A DNA stretch of 45,858 bases from Thermoplasmata archaeon (GCA_021818715.1 JAKATN010000009.1:1-45858), one strand, 5' to 3'. Shown: positions 6,376-16,773, counted from the stretch's first letter. Numbers and translations are program-made. Notes: a model not told the origin generated them from the sequence alone.

Positions 6376-9006
6376 ATGACAGAATCGGAATATCCGGTAT
6401 TCGACCACCTGGGATATCAAAGGCAGAAATGCGTGAAGTGTGGAAAACATTTCTGGTCCAGCGAAAGGCGGGCCACGTGCGGTGACTCTGACTGCGACCG
6501 TTACACATTTCTTGGTGCTAAGATGGTACCAAAGCCGTACGACGTGAATTCCATGAGAAAGGAGTTCATTGACTTTTTCAGAAGCAGTCATGGGGTCGTG
6601 AAGCCGTATCCCGTGGTGCCAAGGTGGAGAGAGGATGTCCTCCTTGTAAATGCCTCAATATATGACTTTCAGCCCCATGTGACCATGGGATTTGCAAAGC
6701 CCCCGGAGAACCCCCTGGTTATGTCGCAGCCATGCATACGCATGACTGATGTTGAAAACGTGGGGGTTACCGGACGCCATCTCACGGGCTTTGAAATGAT
6801 GTGCCATGATTCCTTTAATTCACCGGGGCACGAAGTATACTGGAAGAATGGTACCATAGAATACTGCAACAACCTCCTGACGCAGGCACTCAGAATTGAC
6901 AGGGCAAATGTCACATACACTGAGAAGCCATGGTCTGGAGGAGGGAATGCCGGCAACGCACTGGAAGTCTTTGTCGGAGGGGTAGAGATTGCAACGCTCG
7001 TGTTCATGGATCTGCGCAGGGATCCAAAAGGTGAAAGGATCATAGACGGTGAAAAGTATTCCCCTATGGAGATGCGGGTCGTAGACACCGGCTACGGCCT
7101 GGAGAGAATGACCTGGCTTTCCCGTTCAAAGGGGACGATATATGATGCAGTTTACCCTGAACTGGTATCGCACCTTCTTGACTTATCAGGCACGGAGCCT
7201 CTGCCTGAAGATCAGTTGATGCAGTATCTTGACTTTGCAATACACAGTGATCCGTATAGTGAGAAGGATGTGATAACCGGTACCGTAAAAGCACTAAGCA
7301 GCAGAGACAGCGGTTTTTCAGAAAGGTCATTCCTGGATTCCCTTTCAAAGATGAGGGCAATATGGTCGCTTTCAGATCATTCCAGAACACTGCTATTCAT
7401 GCTGTCCAGCCATGTGATCCCATCCAACGTCAGGGTAGGTTATCTTGCAAGGCTCCTAATTCGGAAGGCCCTGAGGCATTTCAAAACCCTCGGAATAGAT
7501 GACAATCTCGACGAACTCATAGATCTCCAGTCCAGGAATTACAGGGAGATAATCGGCAAATTTGATCTTGATTTTTCAAAGACCCTTCTGGAAAGAGAAC
7601 GGACAAAGTACGCTGAAGTTATCAGGAACGGAACATCCCTTGTCCACAGGATGATAGATAAGAAAGGGAGCCTTTCGGAAAGGGACGTTTCCGAATTATA
7701 TGAATCGCATGGCATACCGCCTGAAACCGTCGCCCAGATCGTCACGGAAAAAATCGGGAAACCGGTCAGCTTCAACAGGCTCCAGATAAGGGAGAATGTG
7801 GAAGCGCACGAAAAGGCCGATACTTTTCAGATCGAAAAATACGACACCCGCCCGCTTTACTATGACGACACTTCGATAAGGGAATTCACCGCAATAGTGG
7901 TGCATTCTGGAAATAATTTTGTTGTGCTTAACCAGACTGCCTTCTACCCGGAAGGTGGCGGACAGCCCTTCGATACTGGTTTTCTCTTTTATGGATCAAA
8001 GAAATTTGAGGTCAGCAGGGTTCAGAAGATAAACGGAACCATTGTCCACTTCATAGATGGTGTCATTCCTGAAAAGGTAAGGGTAAGGGGGGTGATAGAC
8101 AGCGAGAGACGGGAGAGGCTCATGGTCAGCCATTCAGCCACCCATCTTCTTTTGGCCGTTACCAGGGAGGTTCTGGGACCACATATATGGCAGAGCGGCG
8201 TGCAGAAAGGAACGGACTATTCAAGGCTTGACGTGACGCACTATGAGAAGATATCCGACGCTGACGTGAAAAGAATAGAGATGCGCTGTCTGGAACTGAT
8301 AAGGCAGGGAAAGACCATATCCGTGAAGATGGTCGAATGGAATTCCGCGCTGAAAAAGTACGGATTCAGGCTATTTCAGGGTGGCGTCCCACTATCCAAC
8401 AAACTGAGGGTTGTGGAGATTGAGGATACTGATGCTGAGGGATGTGGCGGCACCCATCTGAAAAATACCTCTCAGATCGGCATGATCAAGATCGTCAGGG
8501 TTGAGTCGATCCAGGAGGGGATACAGAGGATAATATTCGCCTCAGGCATTGGCGCACTGGAATATTCACAAAAACTGCAGGCCTTTTACAACAGTACCGT
8601 TCCATACCTTGCCTCAGGGATCGATGACGCGGCGGAAAAATTCTCCAGAGTTTATGAGGGGTACCTTGAGAAGAGGAAATCCCATGAAAGGATAATAGAT
8701 GAAATGGCTGATCTCCTGATGAGCACCGCCGAGCCAATGAAGGAAAATGGGATCGAATTTTACAGGGTGAGAGGCATGGTCAACGAGGAGATCCTCCCAG
8801 CGCTGGTCCCAAGAGCAAAGAAGATTCATGCCCCATTGCTTGTCTATTCCTCCACAGGCGGTACCGGAAAAATTACATTGGTTTCGTATGGCGATACAGC
8901 CACAGGAATCCTGGCCCAGCTATCCGGCACGAGCGAAGGTATCACCGGCAATGGCAGGGTTGCATCCCAGCCGATCGGAAATAGCAATGAAAAGTTAATA
9001 TCTTGA
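6376..9006 (+). CDS. alaS: Alanyl-tRNA synthetase (archaeal type)
   Basis: An 876-residue class II synthetase. The N-terminal zinc-ribbon extension typical of archaeal AlaRS is visible (CVKCGKHFW with a second Cys pair, about residues 18-38). The catalytic core follows, then the editing domain, with zinc ligands in HSATH (586-590) and CGGTH (690-694), and a C-terminal glycine-rich oligomerisation domain. I chose the ATG at 6376 rather than an in-frame upstream ATG (6316) because the latter overlaps flpA, and because a TATA-like TAATTTATTG (6338-6347) predicts transcription from about 6368. Editing residues are intact, so Ser/Gly mischarging should be cleared. Confidence 0.95.
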   Translation: MTESEYPVFDHLGYQRQKCVKCGKHFWSSERRATCGDSDCDRYTFLGAKMVPKPYDVNSMRKEFIDFFRSSHGVVKPYPVVPRWREDVLLVNASIYDFQPHVTMGFAKPPENPLVMSQPCIRMTDVENVGVTGRHLTGFEMMCHDSFNSPGHEVYWKNGTIEYCNNLLTQALRIDRANVTYTEKPWSGGGNAGNALEVFVGGVEIATLVFMDLRRDPKGERIIDGEKYSPMEMRVVDTGYGLERMTWLSRSKGTIYDAVYPELVSHLLDLSGTEPLPEDQLMQYLDFAIHSDPYSEKDVITGTVKALSSRDSGFSERSFLDSLSKMRAIWSLSDHSRTLLFMLSSHVIPSNVRVGYLARLLIRKALRHFKTLGIDDNLDELIDLQSRNYREIIGKFDLDFSKTLLERERTKYAEVIRNGTSLVHRMIDKKGSLSERDVSELYESHGIPPETVAQIVTEKIGKPVSFNRLQIRENVEAHEKADTFQIEKYDTRPLYYDDTSIREFTAIVVHSGNNFVVLNQTAFYPEGGGQPFDTGFLFYGSKKFEVSRVQKINGTIVHFIDGVIPEKVRVRGVIDSERRERLMVSHSATHLLLAVTREVLGPHIWQSGVQKGTDYSRLDVTHYEKISDADVKRIEMRCLELIRQGKTISVKMVEWNSALKKYGFRLFQGGVPLSNKLRVVEIEDTDAEGCGGTHLKNTSQIGMIKIVRVESIQEGIQRIIFASGIGALEYSQKLQAFYNSTVPYLASGIDDAAEKFSRVYEGYLEKRKSHERIIDEMADLLMSTAEPMKENGIEFYRVRGMVNEEILPALVPRAKKIHAPLLVYSSTGGTGKITLVSYGDTATGILAQLSGTSEGITGNGRVASQPIGNSNEKLIS

Positions 9007-9035
9007 ATTACAGATAGACAGACGGGTACTGATAC

Positions 9036-10766
9036 TTGGCCGACGTAAAGGAATACGCAGAACTGTTCAAAGTCATCTATGGCGAGATGCAGGTGGAGTC
9101 CAACGAGGAGAGGGAGGGGATTATTATCTTTTCCCTCTCACCCGGTGAACTCCAGAGGATAGACTTCGACCTTCTGGTGTATAAATGCAGACTTCTTGGA
9201 TATCTGCCATTTACCGTGGAGGAGGACCCAGATCGGCTATTCGTGATAAAGCTCGATAAACCAAAAAACTACGGCCCCATTCTCAGATTCGTGCTCTTTT
9301 TCATAACTCTTGCATCGATACTTTACGCAGGGTTTGAATATTCGTCCCTATATCGCGCCACTACATTCCTGGGCACGCTGATCACGGATATTCTCACATT
9401 CTTCCTTCCAATGCTTGGATTCCTGGCGTTCCGGGAGCTTGGTAGGTATTTTGCAAGATCAAGTTCTGGAATGAAATATTCGTTTCCCGTTTTGATCCCT
9501 GACCCTTTATTTTTTGGCACCGCAGGAAGCATTTCCACTTCCGATGAAGTCTACAGGGACAGGAAAGCCATGATTTTGTGTGGCGGTGCACCGATCCTGT
9601 TTGGTTTCCTCTTTTCCGTATTCATCATCGTCATTGGTGGACTCATCAATGTCAGTTATTCCCCCCCGGGCCCGGTAGGAAGTATGCCCTACACAGCCGT
9701 TGGATTTCCCCTTTCATTCTATTATTTCTTCAGCTTTGCGATCCCATTCAACGGCTTCATAAACCCGATGGTCTTTGTGGGCTGGATCGGCCTGCTTGTA
9801 TCTGCACTGAATTTCGCCCCGCTTGGATACCTGGACGGCGGGCTGTTCTGGAAAGGGATTATAGGCAAAAATTTCAGGTACGTTTCGTATGCATCTGCAG
9901 TTGCCCTCACAGCTCTTGGGCTGGTCTACCCTGAAATCATAGTGATCCCCGTATTCTCCATATTCCTGGGCCTGAATGGTGCTGAGCCGCTCAAAGGGGG
10001 CATTTTCTTTCCCCATTATGTCAGCGCTATCCTGGTGGTCATTGCGGTGATCTTCCTGGTGAGCATGATCCCGATTCATCACATTCCTTCCCAGATCAAA
10101 ATGGACGTACAGGTCTCCACCGGTACCCAGGTTGTTGCAGTTACCTCGGGCAATGTAACAAACAACACGTATAATAATTTGAGCGTGGGTATCTACAATG
10201 CCGGTACGGTTCCCGTGTCTCCTTCCTTCTCAATTTCCCCTCAACTTCAGCTTTATATACCGAATCCCCCACAAAACATCATGCCTGGTTCAGGTGCTAA
10301 CATTACGCTCTCGATGAATACCTCGGGTCTTTCCCCAGGGATGTACAATTTTTCCCTTGTCATTTACACCGGCACTTATTCGACCTCAGCCCCCATAACC
10401 CTCCTGGTAGTCAGGGAGTCGGGTCAGCTGCTTTTCAATGGCAGGAATCCTTATTATCCGACCCCCTCAAAGCCCGGGATACCACTGAAGCTGTCGCTTT
10501 TCGATGATACGAACAGGACTATAAACGTGTCCCTGTACGTCATTACGGATCAGCCCACGGCGTTCACCATGACGATCAATGCATCCCAGTTTTACAGGCA
10601 ATCGTCAAACGTTCCGGGTTCCCCGATATCCTTCAACTTATTCCAGATAACGCCGTACGCCTTCACTACAATCCAGTTCGTTGCCGAGGAATCCCCCGGG
10701 CAGGCTGAAATAGTTGCCATGACTTCCGGATATGTGGCAGCAATCTGTTACGCTGATTATCAATGA
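9036..10766 (+). CDS. Site-2-protease (M50)-like membrane protein with degenerate active site and extracellular domain
   Basis: A 576-residue protein. Residues 1-75 are a soluble N-terminal domain, about 82-350 hold the S2P-like membrane core, and 351-576 form a Ser/Thr/Asn-rich beta domain probably exposed outside. The core aligns with S2P/EGY proteases: a LIPDPLFFGTAGSI segment, an RKAMILCGGAPILFG segment and NFAPLGYLDGG, keeping N259, P262 and Asp267. The zinc motif HExxH, however, is RELGR (133-137): both His ligands are Arg, encoded by CGG and AGG, each at least two base changes from His codons. It is therefore probably a pseudoprotease. The start is a TTG; an ATG at 9087 is the alternative. 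The 3' end overlaps the next gene in an ATGA arrangement. Confidence 0.8.
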   Translation: MADVKEYAELFKVIYGEMQVESNEEREGIIIFSLSPGELQRIDFDLLVYKCRLLGYLPFTVEEDPDRLFVIKLDKPKNYGPILRFVLFFITLASILYAGFEYSSLYRATTFLGTLITDILTFFLPMLGFLAFRELGRYFARSSSGMKYSFPVLIPDPLFFGTAGSISTSDEVYRDRKAMILCGGAPILFGFLFSVFIIVIGGLINVSYSPPGPVGSMPYTAVGFPLSFYYFFSFAIPFNGFINPMVFVGWIGLLVSALNFAPLGYLDGGLFWKGIIGKNFRYVSYASAVALTALGLVYPEIIVIPVFSIFLGLNGAEPLKGGIFFPHYVSAILVVIAVIFLVSMIPIHHIPSQIKMDVQVSTGTQVVAVTSGNVTNNTYNNLSVGIYNAGTVPVSPSFSISPQLQLYIPNPPQNIMPGSGANITLSMNTSGLSPGMYNFSLVIYTGTYSTSAPITLLVVRESGQLLFNGRNPYYPTPSKPGIPLKLSLFDDTNRTINVSLYVITDQPTAFTMTINASQFYRQSSNVPGSPISFNLFQITPYAFTTIQFVAEESPGQAEIVAMTSGYVAAICYADYQ

Positions 10767-11833
10767 AAACCGTGGGCTTTTTCATCAACCCGGTAGCAGG
10801 GGAAGGAAAGAAATTAAGTTTGAAGTCTTCAGACAACCTTCCTGCCGGAAATTATTCCGCGTCTGAATCTGTCAGCATTGGAAGGCGCTTCCTCAGATCT
10901 GTACGAAACCCAGAGGCAGTCAGGTTGCTTCACCCTGACTCTCCGGTATATGATCACCTCACAGTGGGATCATTTGGATCAACTCAGGCAATAAACTGGC
11001 AGGAGCCCAGCACCAGGAATGATTCCGTATACTTCGTCAGGGAGGCCTGCAGGCTTGGGGCTGACATTATTGTTTTTGTTGGGGGAGATGGCACGGCGAG
11101 GGACGTTATGGAAAGCCTGCTCAGAGACGTCCCGGTGATTGGGGTTCCATCCGGGATAAAGATGTACAGCTCAGTATTCGCGTACACGTGGCAGGATGCG
11201 ATTGATGAGCTCGATCTTTTTATTTCCGGCACGCTGAATACGGAGGATAAAGAGGTCCTTGACTATGATTTCACTGACAATTCAGTCAGATTCTATGGAA
11301 AGGTAAAGGGGCCGGAGTACAGGACGGGAACCCAGGATCCAAAGGTTGTTTTTTCCAGTTCAACCGCCTCAGCAATAGCTTCCGGTGTGGTGGAAGAGAT
11401 GCAGCAGGGGGTGGCATACGTGATTGGACCGGGAACCACATGCGGCACAGTGCTCACCGAACTCGGAATAACCGGCACCAGTGTTCTTGACTTCAAAGTC
11501 GTTAAAGATGGAAAGCTCCAGCTGGCCAAGGCCGGGGAGGAAGAAATTTACAGGATTGTAGCGGAGGAAAACTACCGGATTGTGCTGTCGCCCATAGGTG
11601 GCATGGGCGTTCTTCTTGGAAGGGGAAATTACGAGCTGTCAGAACGCGTTATTTCGAAAATTATACCGGAGAGAGTATTGGTGATCGGCACCCGTGACAA
11701 GATGAACAATATTCAGGAGATATTGATAATAGCACCACAAATTGCTGCATCTGTTTTCAGGAATTACCTGAAAGTGAGGACCGGGCTGGATGAGTATGTG
11801 ATGAAGCGGGTAAGGGTAATATCTTCCCAGTAA
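10763..11833 (+). CDS. ATP-NAD kinase-like protein (COG3199 family)
   Basis: A 356-residue cytoplasmic protein of the NAD-kinase/diacylglycerol-kinase-like fold. The N-terminal strand MKTVGFFINPVAGEG and the signature FVGGDGTARDVM near residue 110 are the nucleotide-binding hallmarks. Later GPGTTCGTVLTELG and LSPIGGMGVLLGRGN motifs match COG3199, a family distinct from canonical NAD kinase and annotated as ATP-NAD kinase family. The substrate cannot be deduced from sequence. It shares an ATGA overlap with the S2P-like gene and is followed after 13 nt by the DUF2070 gene, so the three are co-transcribed. A stretch at about 25-75 between the first strand and the GGDGT core looks unconserved. 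Confidence 0.85.
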   Translation: MKTVGFFINPVAGEGKKLSLKSSDNLPAGNYSASESVSIGRRFLRSVRNPEAVRLLHPDSPVYDHLTVGSFGSTQAINWQEPSTRNDSVYFVREACRLGADIIVFVGGDGTARDVMESLLRDVPVIGVPSGIKMYSSVFAYTWQDAIDELDLFISGTLNTEDKEVLDYDFTDNSVRFYGKVKGPEYRTGTQDPKVVFSSSTASAIASGVVEEMQQGVAYVIGPGTTCGTVLTELGITGTSVLDFKVVKDGKLQLAKAGEEEIYRIVAEENYRIVLSPIGGMGVLLGRGNYELSERVISKIIPERVLVIGTRDKMNNIQEILIIAPQIAASVFRNYLKVRTGLDEYVMKRVRVISSQ

Positions 11834-11846
11834 AGGGATTAATATA

Positions 11847-13601
11847 GTGCGCACATCCCTCTATAGTTTGAAGCAGAGACACCCTGGAAACAGGATTTTT
11901 GCCGACCTCACCGTCTATATGAGGAGATCTCCCAGACTTAGGATATACGCTGCTCCAGCCACAGTTTATCTCCTGGTGACTTTTGTGATCCTCAGGTCCT
12001 GGGAGTTGGTCGCGGTGCTTTACGCTTCCCCAGTACTTATATTGCTAGGGGCAGACGCCGTCTTTGTAAGAATAGCCGATTTCTACTTTCCTGCAAGGAG
12101 GATTTTCTTTCTAAACTTCTCCACGTTCACTGTTTTTACCGTCATAGCGTGGGTGCTGCTGTTGCTCAAGCTCCCTGTGGATAACGCAGTTGGTATACTC
12201 CTGTTTTCCTGGAGCATAGTTTCATTCCTGAGATCCATCCTGTATTACCCATACTATTCTGCGGAGCCGTTCAAGCTTTTCGTCCCAAGCCTTTTTCCTA
12301 CGATCATCGCCTCCGGTACCACACTGATAGCCGGGCTGGGTGTACAGTTCTTGGTTCCAGCCCTTATCAGCTCCGCCATTTTTTTCGCCTTCGGGATCGT
12401 GTTCGTGCATGTTTCAATCAGGGATTTCCGCAGGGAATTCGGTGTCAGCCCGATCAAGGTACTCAACATGTTCCTTAACCTCAGGACAGAGGAAGAGCAT
12501 GCAGGGCTCGACTTCTTCAGGATGATATATGGAAACGAGAGGGTGGTTCCGGTAAAGGTCGTTTCCATATTGAAGGATAATGGACGGACAGTCAGGCTAA
12601 TTTTCCCTTACGTACATCCAGGGCCTTTCGGGAAATTCGGCAGCAGCAACCTTCCTGAGAAGCTGGAGCAATACCTGTCCGGACCGGATATCTCCATAAT
12701 GGTATTCCACACGGCAACCACGAACAGCAACAACTGCAGGGATGATGATGATGTCAGGGCTATTGCGGCAGCAGCAGAGGACGCAATCAGGAGATCAGTG
12801 GAGATTGATGGAATTTCACGATTCAAGAAGCTCAGCATTTCCGGGTATTCTGTTGGGATACAGAGAATAGGCAGCGTTCCGATTATTTCCTTCATACCGG
12901 ACAAGGGAAAATTCGACGACATATCCCTGGAAGACGGACTCATTCTCTCCGATGCACTGAATCGCGCAGCTACCTCGGATGCTGTGCTTATCGATGCGCA
13001 GAGCTACTTCTTCCACGGTGCACCCATTCTCACAGAGCTTCACAGATTTCAGCATGCCATTTTGAGGGAATTCGAAAGGCTCGAAACAGATTCGGGGATG
13101 CGCTGCGGTTATGGCAACGCCAGATTCGCGGCTCCCGGAATTGGTCCCGTCGGGGTCCAGGCCCTGATCATTGGAAATTCGAAATACACCCACTGCTACC
13201 TTCTAACCGATTCCAACAATATTACCACAGATCTGATCAAGGCCATCAGGGAAAGAATCCCGGGTGAAATATCTAGCCTGGAATTTTACACCACCGATAA
13301 CCACGTGGTGAACAGCAGTACGCTGGACATGAACCCCCTTGGCGAAAGGGACGATAATGATCTTGTGGCAGGCAAGTGCATAGAGGCCATGGAAGGCGCG
13401 ATCAGGGATCTTGGCAATGCCCGGGTTTCATATGGGGCATCCGAAGCAAAAGTGCACATGGGCGAGGAGGGCATTTTCAAGAGGCTGAATTCAACGGTTT
13501 TCAGAGCTGTTAAAACCGCTAAATACGCCATTGCAGCAACCAGCTTAGGCTCGCTGGCGATTTCAGGTCCTGCCTTCTTCTTCCTTTCTCAGCTTCTTTA
13601 G
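11847..13601 (+). CDS. DUF2070 family membrane protein
   Basis: A 584-residue archaeal membrane protein. The N-terminal third has about six transmembrane helices (roughly residues 33-200). The large soluble C-terminal domain (about 210-560) contains conserved-looking blocks FPYVHPGPFGKFGSSNLP, FHTATTNSNNC and DAQSYFFHGAPI, characteristic of DUF2070 (COG3356-like); a final hydrophobic helix lies at 563-584. The His, Asp and Asn residues in these blocks look like a metal or catalytic site, but no activity is known to me. The start is a GTG 13 nt after the COG3199 gene. The 3' end overlaps the convergent aroC by 39 nt. Confidence 0.82.
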   Translation: MRTSLYSLKQRHPGNRIFADLTVYMRRSPRLRIYAAPATVYLLVTFVILRSWELVAVLYASPVLILLGADAVFVRIADFYFPARRIFFLNFSTFTVFTVIAWVLLLLKLPVDNAVGILLFSWSIVSFLRSILYYPYYSAEPFKLFVPSLFPTIIASGTTLIAGLGVQFLVPALISSAIFFAFGIVFVHVSIRDFRREFGVSPIKVLNMFLNLRTEEEHAGLDFFRMIYGNERVVPVKVVSILKDNGRTVRLIFPYVHPGPFGKFGSSNLPEKLEQYLSGPDISIMVFHTATTNSNNCRDDDDVRAIAAAAEDAIRRSVEIDGISRFKKLSISGYSVGIQRIGSVPIISFIPDKGKFDDISLEDGLILSDALNRAATSDAVLIDAQSYFFHGAPILTELHRFQHAILREFERLETDSGMRCGYGNARFAAPGIGPVGVQALIIGNSKYTHCYLLTDSNNITTDLIKAIRERIPGEISSLEFYTTDNHVVNSSTLDMNPLGERDDNDLVAGKCIEAMEGAIRDLGNARVSYGASEAKVHMGEEGIFKRLNSTVFRAVKTAKYAIAATSLGSLAISGPAFFFLSQLL

Positions 13602-14678
13602 GAAATCTGTTGAACTGGAAGAGATCATGAGATCAAGAATCACAAGGGAAGCGCATGCCTGTACTACGGGCACTGCCCTGATCCCGATGCATGGATCGTG
13701 CCTGCCCTTTACGGCAATCTTGCGGTTTGTCATTGAAACGAGATCGACCGAATCCTGCTGCAGCTTTATGGAAGAAGTCGGCTTCACTGCTACCCTGAAT
13801 TCTATGTCAGCGGACGTTGTCAATCCACCCAGGATTCCACCGTTATGATTTTCCGCGACCTTCACCCGGCCTTCTTCGATCCGGTAGGGATCAGAAGCCT
13901 CAGAACCCAGCATATGCGAAAATCTGAAACCCGATCCGAATTCAATCCCCTTAACTGCCGGAATAGAGAACATAAGGTGCGACATCCTGGACTCCACCGA
14001 GTCGAAGAATGGATCCCCTATTCCTGCCGGAACACCGCTTATCCTTGCAGTAATCTCCGCCCCGACTGAATCCCCTTTCCTCATCAGCCCCATGAGGAAT
14101 TCCTCGGCAGCCTGATTCCTATCGCTGGAAGGAATCCTGGTCTTGAAATTGTACGGTTCGTCCATACCTACCGGCTCTTCCTGTTTGAATGCCACCTCAC
14201 CAATGCGGGATACGTAGCAAAGTGGCGTGATTCCAAGTTTTTCCAGGGTTTCTATAGCAATGGATCCGAGCGCAACAAGCGGTGCAGTCATTCTTCCGGA
14301 GAAAAAACCACCGCCTCTGAAATCCCTGTATCTTCCATAACGGATCCATGCAGGGTAATCTGCATGCCCAGGACGGGGGATAAATTCTATTTTTTCATAC
14401 GGATCGGACACCACGTCTGAGTTCCGCATCGTGATAACCACAGGCCCCCCATTCGTGACCCCTTCTTTTAGACCGGAGATTATCTCGAAGGAGTCTTCTT
14501 CCCTGCGCTGCGAAGTGAATTCACTGTTTCCAGGCCTTCTTCTCAGAAGCCATTTTTTAATGGTTTCCTCGTTAACCGGCAGCCCTGAGGGCAAACCGTC
14601 GAGTATCCCTCCGACATACTGGCCATGGGACTCGCCAAAGAGAGTCACCACAAGTTCCTGCCCAAAACTAAATGACAT
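13563..14678 (-). CDS. aroC: Chorismate synthase
   Basis: A 371-residue enzyme that converts 5-enolpyruvylshikimate 3-phosphate to chorismate using reduced FMN, the last step of the shikimate pathway. Diagnostic motifs are FGESHG at residues 14-19, RPGHADYPAW near 103 and RDFRGGGFFSGRMTAPLVA near 119. MTNRKIAVKGRHDPCIGIRAVPV near the C-terminus is the third signature. The start at 14678 is preceded by GGAG at 4 nt; a longer frame starting from TTG at 14705 lacks support. The last 39 nt overlap the convergent DUF2070 gene. No other shikimate genes are near. Confidence 0.95.
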   Translation of the reverse strand: MSFSFGQELVVTLFGESHGQYVGGILDGLPSGLPVNEETIKKWLLRRRPGNSEFTSQRREEDSFEIISGLKEGVTNGGPVVITMRNSDVVSDPYEKIEFIPRPGHADYPAWIRYGRYRDFRGGGFFSGRMTAPLVALGSIAIETLEKLGITPLCYVSRIGEVAFKQEEPVGMDEPYNFKTRIPSSDRNQAAEEFLMGLMRKGDSVGAEITARISGVPAGIGDPFFDSVESRMSHLMFSIPAVKGIEFGSGFRFSHMLGSEASDPYRIEEGRVKVAENHNGGILGGLTTSADIEFRVAVKPTSSIKLQQDSVDLVSMTNRKIAVKGRHDPCIGIRAVPVVQACASLVILDLMISSSSTDFLKKLRKEEEGRT

Positions 14679-14776
14679 GTAACTCCATTGAAACCGGTTA
14701 AACAAACCTTTGCGGTCCTTTACCCGAATCCATTACCAATCGCAAGAAATCTCAATTTCCCTAATTTTTTTAATCA

Positions 14777-14786
14777 TTTTAAATAC
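14777..14786 (+). promoter_or_regulatory. TATA-like box upstream of lonB
   Basis: TTTTAAATAC lies about 40 nt before the GTG start and predicts a short leader. A second AT-rich box, CTATTAATC (14791-14799), sits at the spacing for a leaderless transcript from 14821. Either could be used. Confidence 0.4.
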
Positions 14787-14820
14787 AAAACTATTAATCT
14801 TCTGATTCAATTTGTGAAGC

Positions 14821-16773
14821 GTGAGCGATGGACAGGACGAAGTCCAGCAGTGGGTCGAATCCCTTAACGTGAAGAGCACTGCTGATATACCAGTGCCGAA
14901 GATACTGTTTGATCAGGTTATTGGCCAGGAGGAGGCAGGTTATGTGGTCAAGAAGGCTGCTCTGCAGAAGCGCCACGTAATGCTTATCGGTGATCCCGGA
15001 ACTGGTAAATCCATGCTCGCCCAGTCAATGACTGATTTCCTCCCAAAGGAGGAACTGGAAGACGTCGTTGTTTTTCCGAACCCCGAAGATTCCAACAGAC
15101 CAAGGGTCAAAACATACCATGCTGGCAAAGGAAAGGAAATAGTGAAGCAGTATCAGATTAAAGCAGAGCACGACAGGAGAGACCGATCAAGGGGCATTGT
15201 CGTTCTGATTTTTTCCATTTTCCTCCTTGGACTCATACTCACAGTATTGCTGAGAGACATTGACCTGCTTTTTTTGGCGATCATCGCTGCTGCGATATTA
15301 TATTGGGCAATGGCACTGAACCCTGCTGCCAGGGTGGAAAAAGCCATGATCCCGAAATTGCTGGTCGGGCATACCCCCACTGACAAGGCACCATTTATTG
15401 ATTCAACAGGATCCCATTCCGGAGCCCTGCTCGGGGACGTGAGGCACGATCCTTTCCAGTCAGGAGGGCTCGAGACGCCTGCTCATGACCGGGTGGAGGC
15501 AGGGAATATTCACAAGGCCCACAAAGGCGTCCTCTTCATAGATGAGATCAACCTGCTCAGGCCGGAGAGCCAGCAGGCACTTCTGACCGCGATGCAGGAA
15601 AAGAAATTCTCCATATCAGGCCAGAGCGAAAGGAGCGCAGGTGCCATGGTACAGACAGAGCCTGTTCCATGCGATTTCATACTTGTCGCTGCGGGTAATC
15701 TGGATGCCGTTCAGGGAATGCATCCTGCCCTGAGGTCCAGGATACGCGGTTACGGCTATGAAGTGTACGTAAGGAGCAATATGGACGACAATGACGAGAA
15801 CAGGAAGAAACTCGTCCAGTTTATTGCCCAGGAAATTGCAAAAGACAAAAAAATACCGCATTTCGACACTTCTGCAATCATCGAAATAATAAAGGAGGCA
15901 CAGAAGAGATCTGGCAGAAGGGGAAAGCTTACCCTCAGGCTGAGGGAATTGGGTGGTCTCATCAGGGTTGCTGGAGACATTGCAGTCACTGAGAATGCCA
16001 AGATAGTGACTTCAAAGCATGTCATTGCCGCAAAGAATATCAGCAAACCCCTTGAACAGCAGGTGGCCGATCGCGGTATCGAGATAAAGAAACTCTACAA
16101 GACGTTCAGTTCTGAGGGGAAGGCTATCGGTGTCGTGAACGGTCTTGCTGTGATGGGTTCTTCTGATGCGGGAATGGCCGATTTTTCCGGCGTTGTAATG
16201 CCGATCGCCGCTGAAGTTACACAGGCGCAGCATAAGGGGCAAGGCAGCGTGATTGCCACCGGAAAGCTGGGTGAGATAGCAAAGGAAGCGGTACAGAACG
16301 TTTCTGCTGTGATAAAGAAGATAACTGGAGACGATATTTCAGATCTGGACATCCACATACAGTTCATAGGCACCTATGAGGGTGTGGAAGGCGATTCGGC
16401 AAGCATCTCAATTGCTACTGCAATAATTTCGGCTCTTGAAGGGATCCCCATTGACCAGACACTCGCAATGACCGGATCACTTACCGTACGTGGGAGCGTA
16501 CTTCCAATAGGAGGAGTCACCGCAAAGGTTGAGGCGGCTATTGAATCAGGATTCACAAAGGTAATTGTGCCGGCTGCAAACGTCGGGGACATTATTCTGG
16601 ATGAGGGCCACAAGGACAAGATACAGATTGTTCCTGTGGAGAACATAAAGGAAGTGCTGGAAGTGGCTCTTGAATCAACACAGGAGAGGCAGAAATTCCT
16701 TGGCAGAATCTCCGGATTATTCACCACCGGAAAACCGGTCCAGTTAGGAAACAAAGGAACAAATGCGGTTTAA
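14821..16773 (+). CDS. lonB: Membrane-anchored ATP-dependent protease LonB
   Basis: A 650-residue archaeal LonB. The AAA+ domain has Walker A GDPGTGKS at residues 57-64 and Walker B VLFIDEIN at 237-243. Two transmembrane helices (about 125-143 and 148-165) are inserted between them and tether the hexamer to the membrane. The C-terminal protease domain carries the Ser-Lys dyad: S526 in EGDSAS and K569 in [10 protein letters not shown]. It degrades unfolded and regulatory proteins at the inner face of the membrane. The start is GTG. The gene overlaps cgi121 by 11 nt and is divergent from aroC across 142 nt. Confidence 0.96.
   Translation: MSDGQDEVQQWVESLNVKSTADIPVPKILFDQVIGQEEAGYVVKKAALQKRHVMLIGDPGTGKSMLAQSMTDFLPKEELEDVVVFPNPEDSNRPRVKTYHAGKGKEIVKQYQIKAEHDRRDRSRGIVVLIFSIFLLGLILTVLLRDIDLLFLAIIAAAILYWAMALNPAARVEKAMIPKLLVGHTPTDKAPFIDSTGSHSGALLGDVRHDPFQSGGLETPAHDRVEAGNIHKAHKGVLFIDEINLLRPESQQALLTAMQEKKFSISGQSERSAGAMVQTEPVPCDFILVAAGNLDAVQGMHPALRSRIRGYGYEVYVRSNMDDNDENRKKLVQFIAQEIAKDKKIPHFDTSAIIEIIKEAQKRSGRRGKLTLRLRELGGLIRVAGDIAVTENAKIVTSKHVIAAKNISKPLEQQVADRGIEIKKLYKTFSSEGKAIGVVNGLAVMGSSDAGMADFSGVVMPIAAEVTQAQHKGQGSVIATGKLGEIAKEAVQNVSAVIKKITGDDISDLDIHIQFIGTYEGVEGDSASISIATAIISALEGIPIDQTLAMTGSLTVRGSVLPIGGVTAKVEAAIESGFTKVIVPAANVGDIILDEGHKDKIQIVPVENIKEVLEVALESTQERQKFLGRISGLFTTGKPVQLGNKGTNAV

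Noticed and set aside
9578-9934. 118-codon plus-strand ORF inside the S2P-like gene
   Set aside because: It is an out-of-frame shadow of a strongly conserved membrane core.
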